Source: Thermoplasmata archaeon
GTDB lineage: Archaea > Thermoplasmatota > Thermoplasmata > Lutacidiplasmatales > UBA184
Assembly (NCBI GenBank): GCA_030037695.1
Contig: JASHQF010000021.1
Location: 1 to 12,602 of the forward strand
Length of the DNA: 12,602 bases
Direction of reading: 5' to 3'
The notes beneath the pieces are model-generated. The model ran no database searches. It was given only the letters and a program-made list of their open reading frames with translations, and was not told the DNA's origin. Shown here piece by piece: positions 1 through 6,430 of this stretch. How positions within the stretch are numbered: the first letter of the stretch is position 1; every line of letters begins with the position of its first letter. Position numbers and translations under genes: made by a program.

Positions 1-1
1 T

Positions 2-2494
2 CCTTCGGGCCTCGCGGCGTACGCCGCCGCGCTGGGCACCGGCGTTCCGTTCGCCCAGGCGCCCCTCCCGGCGAAGGTTGCCGACGAACGGTTCGGCGCC
101 TCCCCCGCGGCGGTCCAGGCCGCCACCGCCTATTTCCGCGCCGACGGCCTCGAGGCCACGGCGAACGCCGACGGCCTCCTCCTGGACGTCCAAGGACCGT
201 CGACGGCGATCGCCAACGCCTTCGCTACGACGTTCGAGCTCTACGAGGGGCAGAACGGGTCCACGTTCTTCGACCACCCCACGCCGGCGATCCTCCCCGC
301 GATCGCCCCCTGGACCGGGGTCTTCGGCCTCGCCAACCTCACCGCTGCGACCCCGTCGCTCGCTCCGGCCCCGGCCGGCTCGATCGAGCCCGCTGCGGCC
401 TGCGCCGGTTTCCACGGAGGCTTTACCCCATGCTCGATCTGGTCGGCGTACAACTTCTCGAGCCTGGTGTTCAACGGCAACTCGAGCATCAACGGCACGG
501 GGACGACCGTCGCGGTCGTCGACGCCTATTCCGGCGGCGAGACCGAGAACCAGCTGAAGCGGGATCTCGCGACGTTCACCTCGATGGCCGGGATCGGCGT
601 GGGGACGGTGAACTACCTCTATCCGATCCCGACGACCGAGGTCCTGAACTCGAGCCGAACGAATCCGGGGTGGGGCCTCGAGGAGGCCCTCGACCTCGAG
701 TGGGCGCGAGCCGCCGCCCCCGGCGCGACGATCGACATGACGTTCTCCCCGAACAACGCCTCGGGCCTGTACGAGGCGGTCGATTGGCTCGTGGCGAACG
801 ACCGCGTGAACGTGATCTCCCTGAGCTGGGGCGAGCCCGACACCGGCGTGTACAACGCCTTCGCGAACGCCTGCTCGGCGGGCTGCAACGCGAGCACCGA
901 CGGCTCGTACGCCGTCCTCGCGCCGGTCCTCCAGTTCGCCGCCGTGGAGGGGATCACGGTCCTGGCCGCCAGCGGCGACTGCGGCTCCGCGGACGGCACC
1001 TCGGGCGTCGCGACCAACTACCCCGCCTCGGACCCGTACGTCACCGGGGTCGGCGGAACGAACCTCACCCTCGGCACGGGGGGCGTGTACGGGAGCGAGG
1101 TCGCCTGGAGCGGGAACGAGAGCGGGGCCCACGCGCCCGGCTGCCGCAACGGCGGGGGCTCGGGAGGCGGGTACGCCCCGTTCCCCCGACCCTGGTGGCA
1201 GGTCGGTCTTCCCACGAGCCCCTCGACGCGCGGGGTCCCGGATGTCGCCATGGTCGCCGGCACCCCGGTCGTCGTGATCGAGGGCGGCGGGAACGTCAGC
1301 GTCGAGGGCACGAGCATCGGTTCCCCGATCTGGGCCGGCATCGTCGCCCTCGCCGACCAGCGGGCCGGTCATCCCCTCGGCTTCCTCGATCCCAGCCTCT
1401 ATCAGCTCGCCACGGGATCGAACCACGCCCTCTACTTCCACGATATCACGAGCGGCAGCAACGGCTACCACGCGGGGGCCGGATGGGACCCGGTCACCGG
1501 AGAGGGGAGCCCGATCGTGGCCAACCTCGTGCCGGCGCTCGCGGCACCCCCGGCCCTTTCCTCCGGGAATCTCACCGCGACCCTCGGAGCTAGTCCGCGG
1601 TTCGGTACCGCGCCGTTGACGGTCACCTTCACGTTCCGGGTCGCCGGCGGCACGGGGCCGTACCGCCTGGAAGGGGTGTCGTTCGGCGACTCGAACGCGA
1701 CGCTGAGCACGAACGGGTCGGCGCGGTACGTCTACGCGTCTCCCGGGACGTACGTCGCCGAGGCGTTCGCCGTCGACGCGACGGGCAACGTCACCGTCTC
1801 CGACCCCGTCCTGATCGTCGTCGGCGGGGGATGGCCGCTGGCCGTGAACCTCACCACCACCCCGTCCTCGGCGTCCGTCGGAGCGACCGTCGACCTCAAC
1901 GCCACCGTGCACGGCGGGACCCCGCCGTACGCCTACACGTTCTACTTCGGCGACGGGTCGTACGCGCTGAACGCGTCGGCTCCGACGACGACGCACGCGT
2001 ATGCGGCCGCCGGCTCCTACTGTGCGAGCGTCCTCGTCACCGACGCCGCCACCCCCGGTGACGCCGGGGCGAGCGATCCGGTCGCGGTGACGGTCGGGGG
2101 AGGGTCGCCGCCCCCGTGCGCGGGGTCGGTCCCCCTCGGCCTGGACGGCGGGCCCGCCACCTCGCGCGGCCTCGCGCCGCTGTCGGACGTGTTCACGGTG
2201 GAGGCGTACGGAGGCTCCGGCCCGCCGTACGCGTATCTCTGGACCCTGCCGAACGGCACGACCGAGACGACCGAGAACGTCACCGTGGCGTTCCCTTCCG
2301 CCGGAACGTACGTCGTGAGCCTCCAGGCGGCCGGCCCGTCCGGGCCGTCGGTGCTCGAGAACTGGACGATCGTCGTCGAACGGGGGCCGTTCCTCCCCCC
2401 GTACGTCCTCCTCCTCCTCGCGGCCGGGATCGGGGGGGCGATCGCGGTCGTCGCGATCGAGTTCGAGCGGTCGCGACGCCGGCCTAGCCCTTGA
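2..2494 (+). CDS. Sedolisin (S53) serine-carboxyl protease with PKD-like domains and C-terminal anchor, 5' partial
   Basis: Secreted endopeptidase of the sedolisin/kumamolisin family, normally active at acid pH. The frame is open from base 2, so the signal peptide and start lie left of the window; the GTG at 467 is inside the gene. Of 830 visible residues, about 22-115 are a Pro-kumamolisin activation domain (YFRADGL, AFATTFELY, ILPAIAPW, VFGLAN). The catalytic domain spans about 140-515, beginning FTPCSIWSAYNF. Visible active-site residues are Glu227 and Asp231 (EEALDLEW), oxyanion Asp326 (SGDCG) and nucleophile Ser438 (GTSIGSP). The calcium loop is HDI (Asp481) and GWDPVTG (Asp496). Three PKD-like domains follow (about 520-610, 610-705, 705-795), then a membrane helix (about 801-819) and the Arg-rich tail SRRRPSP. 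The protease should thus sit on the outer cell face. Family assignment is firm; acid pH and peptide feeding are inferred from the family. Its end overlaps rtcB tail to tail. Confidence 0.93.
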   Translation, partial: PSGLAAYAAALGTGVPFAQAPLPAKVADERFGASPAAVQAATAYFRADGLEATANADGLLLDVQGPSTAIANAFATTFELYEGQNGSTFFDHPTPAILPAIAPWTGVFGLANLTAATPSLAPAPAGSIEPAAACAGFHGGFTPCSIWSAYNFSSLVFNGNSSINGTGTTVAVVDAYSGGETENQLKRDLATFTSMAGIGVGTVNYLYPIPTTEVLNSSRTNPGWGLEEALDLEWARAAAPGATIDMTFSPNNASGLYEAVDWLVANDRVNVISLSWGEPDTGVYNAFANACSAGCNASTDGSYAVLAPVLQFAAVEGITVLAASGDCGSADGTSGVATNYPASDPYVTGVGGTNLTLGTGGVYGSEVAWSGNESGAHAPGCRNGGGSGGGYAPFPRPWWQVGLPTSPSTRGVPDVAMVAGTPVVVIEGGGNVSVEGTSIGSPIWAGIVALADQRAGHPLGFLDPSLYQLATGSNHALYFHDITSGSNGYHAGAGWDPVTGEGSPIVANLVPALAAPPALSSGNLTATLGASPRFGTAPLTVTFTFRVAGGTGPYRLEGVSFGDSNATLSTNGSARYVYASPGTYVAEAFAVDATGNVTVSDPVLIVVGGGWPLAVNLTTTPSSASVGATVDLNATVHGGTPPYAYTFYFGDGSYALNASAPTTTHAYAAAGSYCASVLVTDAATPGDAGASDPVAVTVGGGSPPPCAGSVPLGLDGGPATSRGLAPLSDVFTVEAYGGSGPPYAYLWTLPNGTTETTENVTVAFPSAGTYVVSLQAAGPSGPSVLENWTIVVERGPFLPPYVLLLLAAGIGGAIAVVAIEFERSRRRPSP

Positions 2495-3935
2495 CGACCC
2501 CGAGCGGGAGGAGGCGGGCGACCCGCCGCGTGAGGCCGGCCCCCTCGGCGACGCGCACGACCTCCTCCACGTCCTTGTAGGCGCCCGGCGCCTCCTCGGT
2601 GACCCCTTCCCGGGTCGCCGAGCGGACGACGATCCCGCGCTGGGCCAGGCTCCGGGTCACCTCCTCGAAGCGGAACGTGCGGACCGCGGCGTGCCGGCTG
2701 AGCCGGCGCCCCGCCCCGTGGCACGACGAGCCGAACGAGCGCTCCATCGACCCCGGCAGCCCGGCGAGGACGTAGCTCGCGGTCCCCATGTCCCCCGGGA
2801 TCAGGACCGGCTGGCCGTGCGCGCGGTAGGCGCCCGGGACCTCCTCGCGGCCCGCGGGGAACGCCCGGGTCGCCCCCTTGCGGTGGACGAGCAGGCGCTT
2901 CGACGTCCCGTCGGTCCGGTGCTCCTCGATCTTCGCCATGTTGTGGGCGATGTCGTAGATCACCGCGATGCCGAGCTCCTCCGCCGAGCGGTGGAAGACG
3001 GCGGCGAACGCCCGACGCACCGCCTCCGTGATCAGCTGGCGGTTCGCCCAGGCGAAGTTCGCCGCCGCGGCCATCGCACCGAGGTACCGCGCGCCGTCGT
3101 CCGAGCCGACCGGGGCGCAGGAGAGCTGGCGGTCGACGAGCGCCACCCCTTCCCGGGCGAGCCGCTCGTCCATCCGACGGATGAAATCGGTCGCCACCTG
3201 GTGCCCGAGGCCGCGCGAACCCGTGTGCAGCATCACGACGATCCGGCCGGGATCGAGGCCGAGGACGCGGGCGAAGTCGGGGTCGAACAGCTGGTCGACC
3301 TTCTGGATCTCGAGGAAGTGATTCCCCGAACCGAGGGTGCCGAGCTGCCGCAGTCCCCGCTGGCGGGCGGTCTCGCTGACCTCCGCCGGGAGGGCGCCGG
3401 CGAGCGAGCCGCCCTCTTCCTGGACCTCGAGGTCGGCGGGGACGCCGAACCCCTCCCCGACGGCCCAGCGGGCCCCTCCGGCCAGCACGGCGTCGACCTC
3501 GCCCGGCTTCAACGGCCGACCCCCGCGGGAGCCGACGCCGCTCGGAACCTCCCGATAGATCCGTTCCACCAGCTCGGCGATCCGGGGCCGGACCTCCTCC
3601 AGCGTGAGCCCCGTCCGGAGCAGGCGCACCCCGCAGTTGATGTCGTAGCCGATCCCCCCGGGCGAGACGATCCCGTCGGCGAGGTCGAACGCGGCCACCC
3701 CGCCGACCGGGAATCCGTAGCCGAAATGGATGTCCGGCATCGCGAGGGCGTTCCGCTCGATCCCGGGGAGCGTGGCCACGTTGGCGAGCTGCTGGAGGGA
3801 CGGGTCCCCGGCGACCCCCTCCAAGAGCGCCGAATTCGAGAACAGTACCCCGGGAACGCGCATCCCGGCCCCCTCGTCGCGCGGGATCTCGAACGTGAAC
3901 TCGTCCCTCGGGACGAGCGTGGGGACCCGGGTCAT
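2484..3935 (-). CDS. rtcB: RNA-splicing ligase RtcB (tRNA ligase)
   Basis: GTP- and Mn2+-dependent ligase that joins 2',3'-cyclic phosphate ends to 5'-OH ends. In archaea it seals tRNA exon halves after intron removal. The 483-residue product has the usual length and no intein. Metal ligands fit the family: Asp98 and Cys101 in GIGYDINCG, His206 in GTLGSGNHF, His237 in HTGSRGLGHQ and His331 in YDIAHNM. His406 in SSCHGAGRR is the expected guanylylation site. The C-terminus LPLGVVKG is the normal family ending, so the protein is complete. The ATG at 3933-3935 was chosen because the N-terminal reading fits; no Shine-Dalgarno is visible. An AT-rich box about 27 bases upstream suggests a leaderless transcript. 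No archease or tRNA endonuclease gene is adjacent. The last 11 bp overlap the convergent protease gene. Confidence 0.97.
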   Translation of the reverse strand: MTRVPTLVPRDEFTFEIPRDEGAGMRVPGVLFSNSALLEGVAGDPSLQQLANVATLPGIERNALAMPDIHFGYGFPVGGVAAFDLADGIVSPGGIGYDINCGVRLLRTGLTLEEVRPRIAELVERIYREVPSGVGSRGGRPLKPGEVDAVLAGGARWAVGEGFGVPADLEVQEEGGSLAGALPAEVSETARQRGLRQLGTLGSGNHFLEIQKVDQLFDPDFARVLGLDPGRIVVMLHTGSRGLGHQVATDFIRRMDERLAREGVALVDRQLSCAPVGSDDGARYLGAMAAAANFAWANRQLITEAVRRAFAAVFHRSAEELGIAVIYDIAHNMAKIEEHRTDGTSKRLLVHRKGATRAFPAGREEVPGAYRAHGQPVLIPGDMGTASYVLAGLPGSMERSFGSSCHGAGRRLSRHAAVRTFRFEEVTRSLAQRGIVVRSATREGVTEEAPGAYKDVEEVVRVAEGAGLTRRVARLLPLGVVKG

Positions 3936-3957
3936 GGCGCGGCGCGAGTCCCCGGCC

Positions 3958-3965
3958 CTTCTTAG
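3958..3965 (-). promoter_or_regulatory. Candidate TATA-like box of rtcB
   Basis: On the minus strand the bases read CTAAGAAG inside otherwise GC-rich DNA, centred about 27 bases upstream of the rtcB ATG. That is the spacing expected when transcription starts at or next to the start codon. The absence of a Shine-Dalgarno agrees with this. The rest of the 108-base gap 3936-4043 shows nothing else recognisable. Confidence 0.3.
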
Positions 3966-4043
3966 CGGGGCGCAGGGTCCCGGCTCCCGCGGTCCGTCAC
4001 GACCGGAGCGGTACCGACCGGCGCCCTGCGCCGGCGACCGCCG

Positions 4044-5411
4044 TCACCAGGGCCGCCGGCGGTGGGCCCACAGGACGAGCGCGATCCCGCCGGCGACGAG
4101 CCCTCCCGAGGATAGGGCGGCGATCGCGGTGTAGCCGGGGAGGCCGAGGAAGCCGGCACCGGGCGGGCCCCCGGCGCCGTGGCTCCCGCCGCTCCCGCCT
4201 CCGGTCCCAGGAACGCTCGGGGAGACCTGCACGACGCTCACCGTCGAGCACGCGGTGTCGGCCACGAACAGCAAGCCGGTCGTCGGATCGAAGAGCAGCG
4301 CCGTCGGGTCCGAGCCGACCGTCGCGGTCCCGACGACCGTCGCCGACGTGAGCCCCACGGCGCGCACGGTCCGGTCGCCGCGCGTCGCGACCAGGAGCGA
4401 CCCGGCGGCGGTATCGAGCGCGAGGGCGTCCGGCCCGGGACCTACCGGGATCGAGAGGGTCGCCGCCCCCGATCGGTCGTCGATCTCGGTGACGTTCGAT
4501 CCTCCCGCGTTCGCGACGAACGCCGTTCCGTTCGTACCCACCGCGGCAAGGGCGGCCGGGGTGCACCCGACCCGGACCGTCGAGGCGACCGCGTCCGCGC
4601 TCAGGTTCACGACCGAGACCGTCCCGGACCCGCCGTTCGCGACGAGGAGGACGCCGGAGGCGGCGTCGATCGCTAGCGCGTCGGGATCCGCCCCGGTCGT
4701 GATGTTGGCGACGACCCGGTCGGAGGGGAGCGCGACGACCGTGACGTTCCCGCTCCCCGCGTTCGCCACGAACAGGTCGCCGCCCGGGCCGCCGATCGCG
4801 AGGGCTACCGGGTTCCGTCCGACCCCGATCGCGCGATCGACGACGGCCCCGGAGGGACCGAGGACCGTGAGGTTCGAGGAGCCACCGTTCGCCACATAGA
4901 CGTCCCCGGTCCCCGGAGCGACGGCGAGGGCGTCCGGGCCCCCGCCCACCGGGACGGTCCGGACGACGGTGTCGTTCGCGGCCCCGATCACCGTCACGCT
5001 CGCGGCCGCGAGGTCGGTGACGAACACCTCGGCCGCGGCGGCGTCGTAGCTCGCGGAGGTAGGGTACCGCCCGACCGGGACCGTGGCGTGCGGGAGGAGC
5101 GTCGACCGAGCGAGGACCGTCACGTTGCTCGATCCTCCGTTCGCGACGAACACGCTCCCGTCGGCCGGATCCAGGGCGAACGCCTCGGGCCACTGCCCGA
5201 CGGTCACGGTCGCGACGAAGAGGGGAGTGGGGGGCACGGGGGCCGTGCCGTTCGAGGGACCGGCCGAGCTAGGAGGAGCGGGACAGGGGGACGGTGGGGA
5301 GCTCATCGCCGGGACCGGGCCGGGGCCGATCGCGGAGACGGCGACCAGGCCCGACACTACGATCGCCCAGGAGAGGAGTGGCCCGCCCGACCCGACCCGC
5401 ACGGATTGCAC
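4044..5411 (-). CDS. Secreted YVTN-type beta-propeller protein with C-terminal membrane anchor
   Basis: Predicted exported surface protein of 455 residues. A hydrophobic stretch at about 11-30 looks like a signal peptide or N-terminal anchor. A Pro/Ser-rich segment (35-64) follows. Eight tandem repeats then run from about 69 to 398, each of the form VxVGxxPxALAxxxxxGxxFVANxGSxNVTV, the pattern of the YVTN/NHL-like propeller family. A Gly/Ser linker leads to a membrane helix at about 427-449 and the short basic tail HRRRPW. The start is GTG at 5409-5411, placed so the hydrophobic segment is at the N-terminus; no Shine-Dalgarno is evident. Family members occur in cell-surface and S-layer-associated proteins, often of unknown ligand. 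No catalytic residues are visible, so a binding or structural role is inferred. The anchor design resembles that of the sedolisin at the left edge. Confidence 0.85.
   Translation of the reverse strand: MQSVRVGSGGPLLSWAIVVSGLVAVSAIGPGPVPAMSSPPSPCPAPPSSAGPSNGTAPVPPTPLFVATVTVGQWPEAFALDPADGSVFVANGGSSNVTVLARSTLLPHATVPVGRYPTSASYDAAAAEVFVTDLAAASVTVIGAANDTVVRTVPVGGGPDALAVAPGTGDVYVANGGSSNLTVLGPSGAVVDRAIGVGRNPVALAIGGPGGDLFVANAGSGNVTVVALPSDRVVANITTGADPDALAIDAASGVLLVANGGSGTVSVVNLSADAVASTVRVGCTPAALAAVGTNGTAFVANAGGSNVTEIDDRSGAATLSIPVGPGPDALALDTAAGSLLVATRGDRTVRAVGLTSATVVGTATVGSDPTALLFDPTTGLLFVADTACSTVSVVQVSPSVPGTGGGSGGSHGAGGPPGAGFLGLPGYTAIAALSSGGLVAGGIALVLWAHRRRPW
4218..5207 (-). repeat. Eight tandem 42-residue (126-bp) propeller repeats
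   Basis: Within the propeller gene the repeat units begin at protein residues 69, 111, 153, 195, 237, 279, 321 and 363. Units one to seven are each exactly 42 residues by hand count, with no insertion or deletion. Conserved positions are the VG pair, a Pro three residues later, the Gly before the hydrophobic pair, and VAN or a variant of it (VTD, VAT, VAD) followed by Asn-Val-Thr-Val or a close variant. Units 2, 7 and 8 are the most diverged. Confidence 0.8.
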
Positions 5412-5475
5412 CGATCCCGGGTCCCGCGCCAGCGAACGCGGCTACTTCCAGCTTCCCTCCCCGCCCTCCGCCCGA

Positions 5476-5485
5476 GGAACGTTCC
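5476..5485. promoter_or_regulatory. 10-bp palindrome in the divergent intergenic region
   Basis: GGAACGTTCC is a perfect palindrome in the 127-base gap between the divergent propeller and zinc-ribbon genes. A further GGAAC lies at 5495-5499. It could be a regulator site for either gene. A 10-bp palindrome can also arise by chance, so this is only a candidate. Confidence 0.2.
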
Positions 5486-5496
5486 CTCCGGGGCGG

Positions 5497-5502
5497 AACA
5501 AA
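5497..5502 (+). promoter_or_regulatory. Candidate promoter element of the zinc-ribbon gene
   Basis: The bases AACAAA form the most AT-rich patch of the gap, about 40 bases before the ATG at 5539. Transcription starting about 26 bases downstream would leave a short leader containing the GGAGGT at 5531-5536. The match to a TATA box is poor. Confidence 0.22.
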
Positions 5503-5530
5503 CCCACAAGTAGCCCGGCGCCGTTCTCCG

Positions 5531-5536
5531 GGAGGT
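5531..5536 (+). promoter_or_regulatory. Shine-Dalgarno site of the zinc-ribbon gene
   Basis: GGAGGT lies two bases before the ATG at 5539. It is one of the few clear Shine-Dalgarno sequences in the window and it fixes the start of this short gene against the longer open frame upstream. The spacing is short, but no other in-frame start fits as well. Confidence 0.6.
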
Positions 5537-5538
5537 CA

Positions 5539-5895
5539 ATGGCGTCGATCTCCCACCGCACGATCTTCTCGCTGGTCAACCTCTCCGTCCTCGCGTCGGC
5601 CCTCGGGGTCTGGTTCCTCTGGCCCCGGTACGCCGACTACGCCCTCTATGCCTTCCTCGGCTGGACGGTGATCGGGTTCACGCTGGTCTTCGTGCCGTGG
5701 GGCTCGGCTTCCGCCGCGCCGACGGCCCGCGGGGCGTCGGGCGCCTCCGCACCGGGCGACCCCACCCCCCTCGCGGGGGCGGGCGCCGTCGCGGCCCCGC
5801 CGCAGCCGATCGGGTTCTGCATCTACTGCGGCACCGACCTCCCGGCGGAGGCCCGGCGCTGCCTGTCCTGCGGCCACGCGGTCGCGGCGCTCTGA
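5539..5895 (+). CDS. Small membrane protein with C-terminal zinc ribbon
   Basis: A 118-residue protein of unknown function. Two hydrophobic helices lie at about residues 8-28 and 33-53, the second ending VFVPWG. An Ala/Pro/Gly-rich linker (about 55-90) joins them to a zinc ribbon with two CxxC pairs, CIYC and CLSC, at the C-terminus. Zinc ribbons of this kind are common in small archaeal membrane proteins and need not bind nucleic acid. The ATG was chosen because GGAGGT precedes it and because the first helix starts just after. The frame is open far upstream, but that part is antisense to the propeller gene and reads as low-complexity. The gene diverges from the propeller gene and converges on the biotin carrier gene 18 bases away. 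Confidence 0.72.
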   Translation: MASISHRTIFSLVNLSVLASALGVWFLWPRYADYALYAFLGWTVIGFTLVFVPWGSASAAPTARGASGASAPGDPTPLAGAGAVAAPPQPIGFCIYCGTDLPAEARRCLSCGHAVAAL

Positions 5896-5907
5896 TCGCG
5901 CGAGGGG

Positions 5908-5923
5908 GCCCGCTCAGGCGGGC
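5908..5923. terminator. Hairpin at the convergent zinc-ribbon / biotin-carrier junction
   Basis: GCCCGC and GCGGGC form a perfect 6-bp stem around the loop TCAG, overlapping the stop of the biotin carrier gene and lying just past the zinc-ribbon stop. It could end or stabilise transcripts from both sides. There is no T-tract, which archaeal terminators usually carry, and short GC stems are common in such DNA. Confidence 0.25.
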
Positions 5924-6393
5924 GCGATGAACAGCATCGGTTCCCTCGCCCTCGCGTTGGAGCCCGCTGCGACCCGGACCCCCCGTACCAGGCCCGCGGC
6001 AGGGCTCGTGACCTCCGTGCGCATCTTCATCGCCTCCAGGACGAGCAGGACGGCCCCCTTCTCGACCCGGTCGCCGTCCTGGACCCGGAGCTCGACGACC
6101 CGGCCGGGCATCGGCGGCGCGACCGGGATCCCCTCCCCGGTCGGCGGCTGCGTCGGCCCCCCCGCGACGGGCACCGACGACGCGGGCGGGACCGAGAGGA
6201 GGGGACCCCCCGCGAGGTCGACCTCGACGCGGGCCTCGACCGACTCTCCGTCGACGCTGACGGACCGGCTCGGGGTCGGCTCGCCTTCCGGCCAGCCGTC
6301 CACGACGACCCGCTCGCCGCCGATCTCGAGCTCGACACGGCCCGCCGAGCGTGCGACGACGTGCACGGGATAGGTCCGCCCGCCGACGGTCAC
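5914..6393 (-). CDS. Biotin carboxyl carrier protein (biotin/lipoyl-attachment domain)
   Basis: Carrier subunit that shuttles carboxyl groups between enzyme centres on a biotin arm. The biotinyl domain fills about residues 90-158, with the canonical EAMKM motif; Lys123 is the biotinylation site. A Pro-rich linker (about 66-95) connects it to an N-terminal part of about 60 residues (VGGRTYPVHVV, VELEIGGERVVV). Similar segments precede the biotinyl domain in acyl-CoA carboxylase alpha chains and in the transcarboxylase 1.3S subunit. The GTG at 6391-6393 is the only canonical start; it leaves 37 bases after the pycB stop and has no clear Shine-Dalgarno. Codon use in this frame still looks coding upstream to about 6460, so the real N-terminus may be longer. 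It is the last gene of a unit with birA, pccB and pycB. Confidence 0.88.
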   Translation of the reverse strand: MTVGGRTYPVHVVARSAGRVELEIGGERVVVDGWPEGEPTPSRSVSVDGESVEARVEVDLAGGPLLSVPPASSVPVAGGPTQPPTGEGIPVAPPMPGRVVELRVQDGDRVEKGAVLLVLEAMKMRTEVTSPAAGLVRGVRVAAGSNARAREPMLFIAPA

Positions 6394-6430
6394 GCTCGCG
6401 AGATCGGGCGCGAGGTCGACCGGGGTCGGC

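Noticed and set aside
467..469. GTG as the start of the sedolisin gene
   Set aside because: The frame is open to the left edge and encodes a recognisable pro-kumamolisin activation domain and the start of the catalytic domain, so this GTG is internal.
2513..2527. Hairpin GGCGGG-CGA-CCCGCC just past the sedolisin stop as a terminator
   Set aside because: It lies inside the rtcB coding sequence, has no T-tract, and such short GC stems are expected by chance here.
2691..3965. Long plus-strand open frame opposite rtcB (424 codons)
   Set aside because: It is the antisense of a certain rtcB and reads as Arg/Pro/Gly-rich low-complexity sequence, a usual artefact of high GC.
3997..5193. Second long minus-strand frame in the propeller region (398 codons)
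   Set aside because: Arg-rich, patternless shadow of the propeller gene, whose frame shows eight ordered repeats and a membrane anchor.
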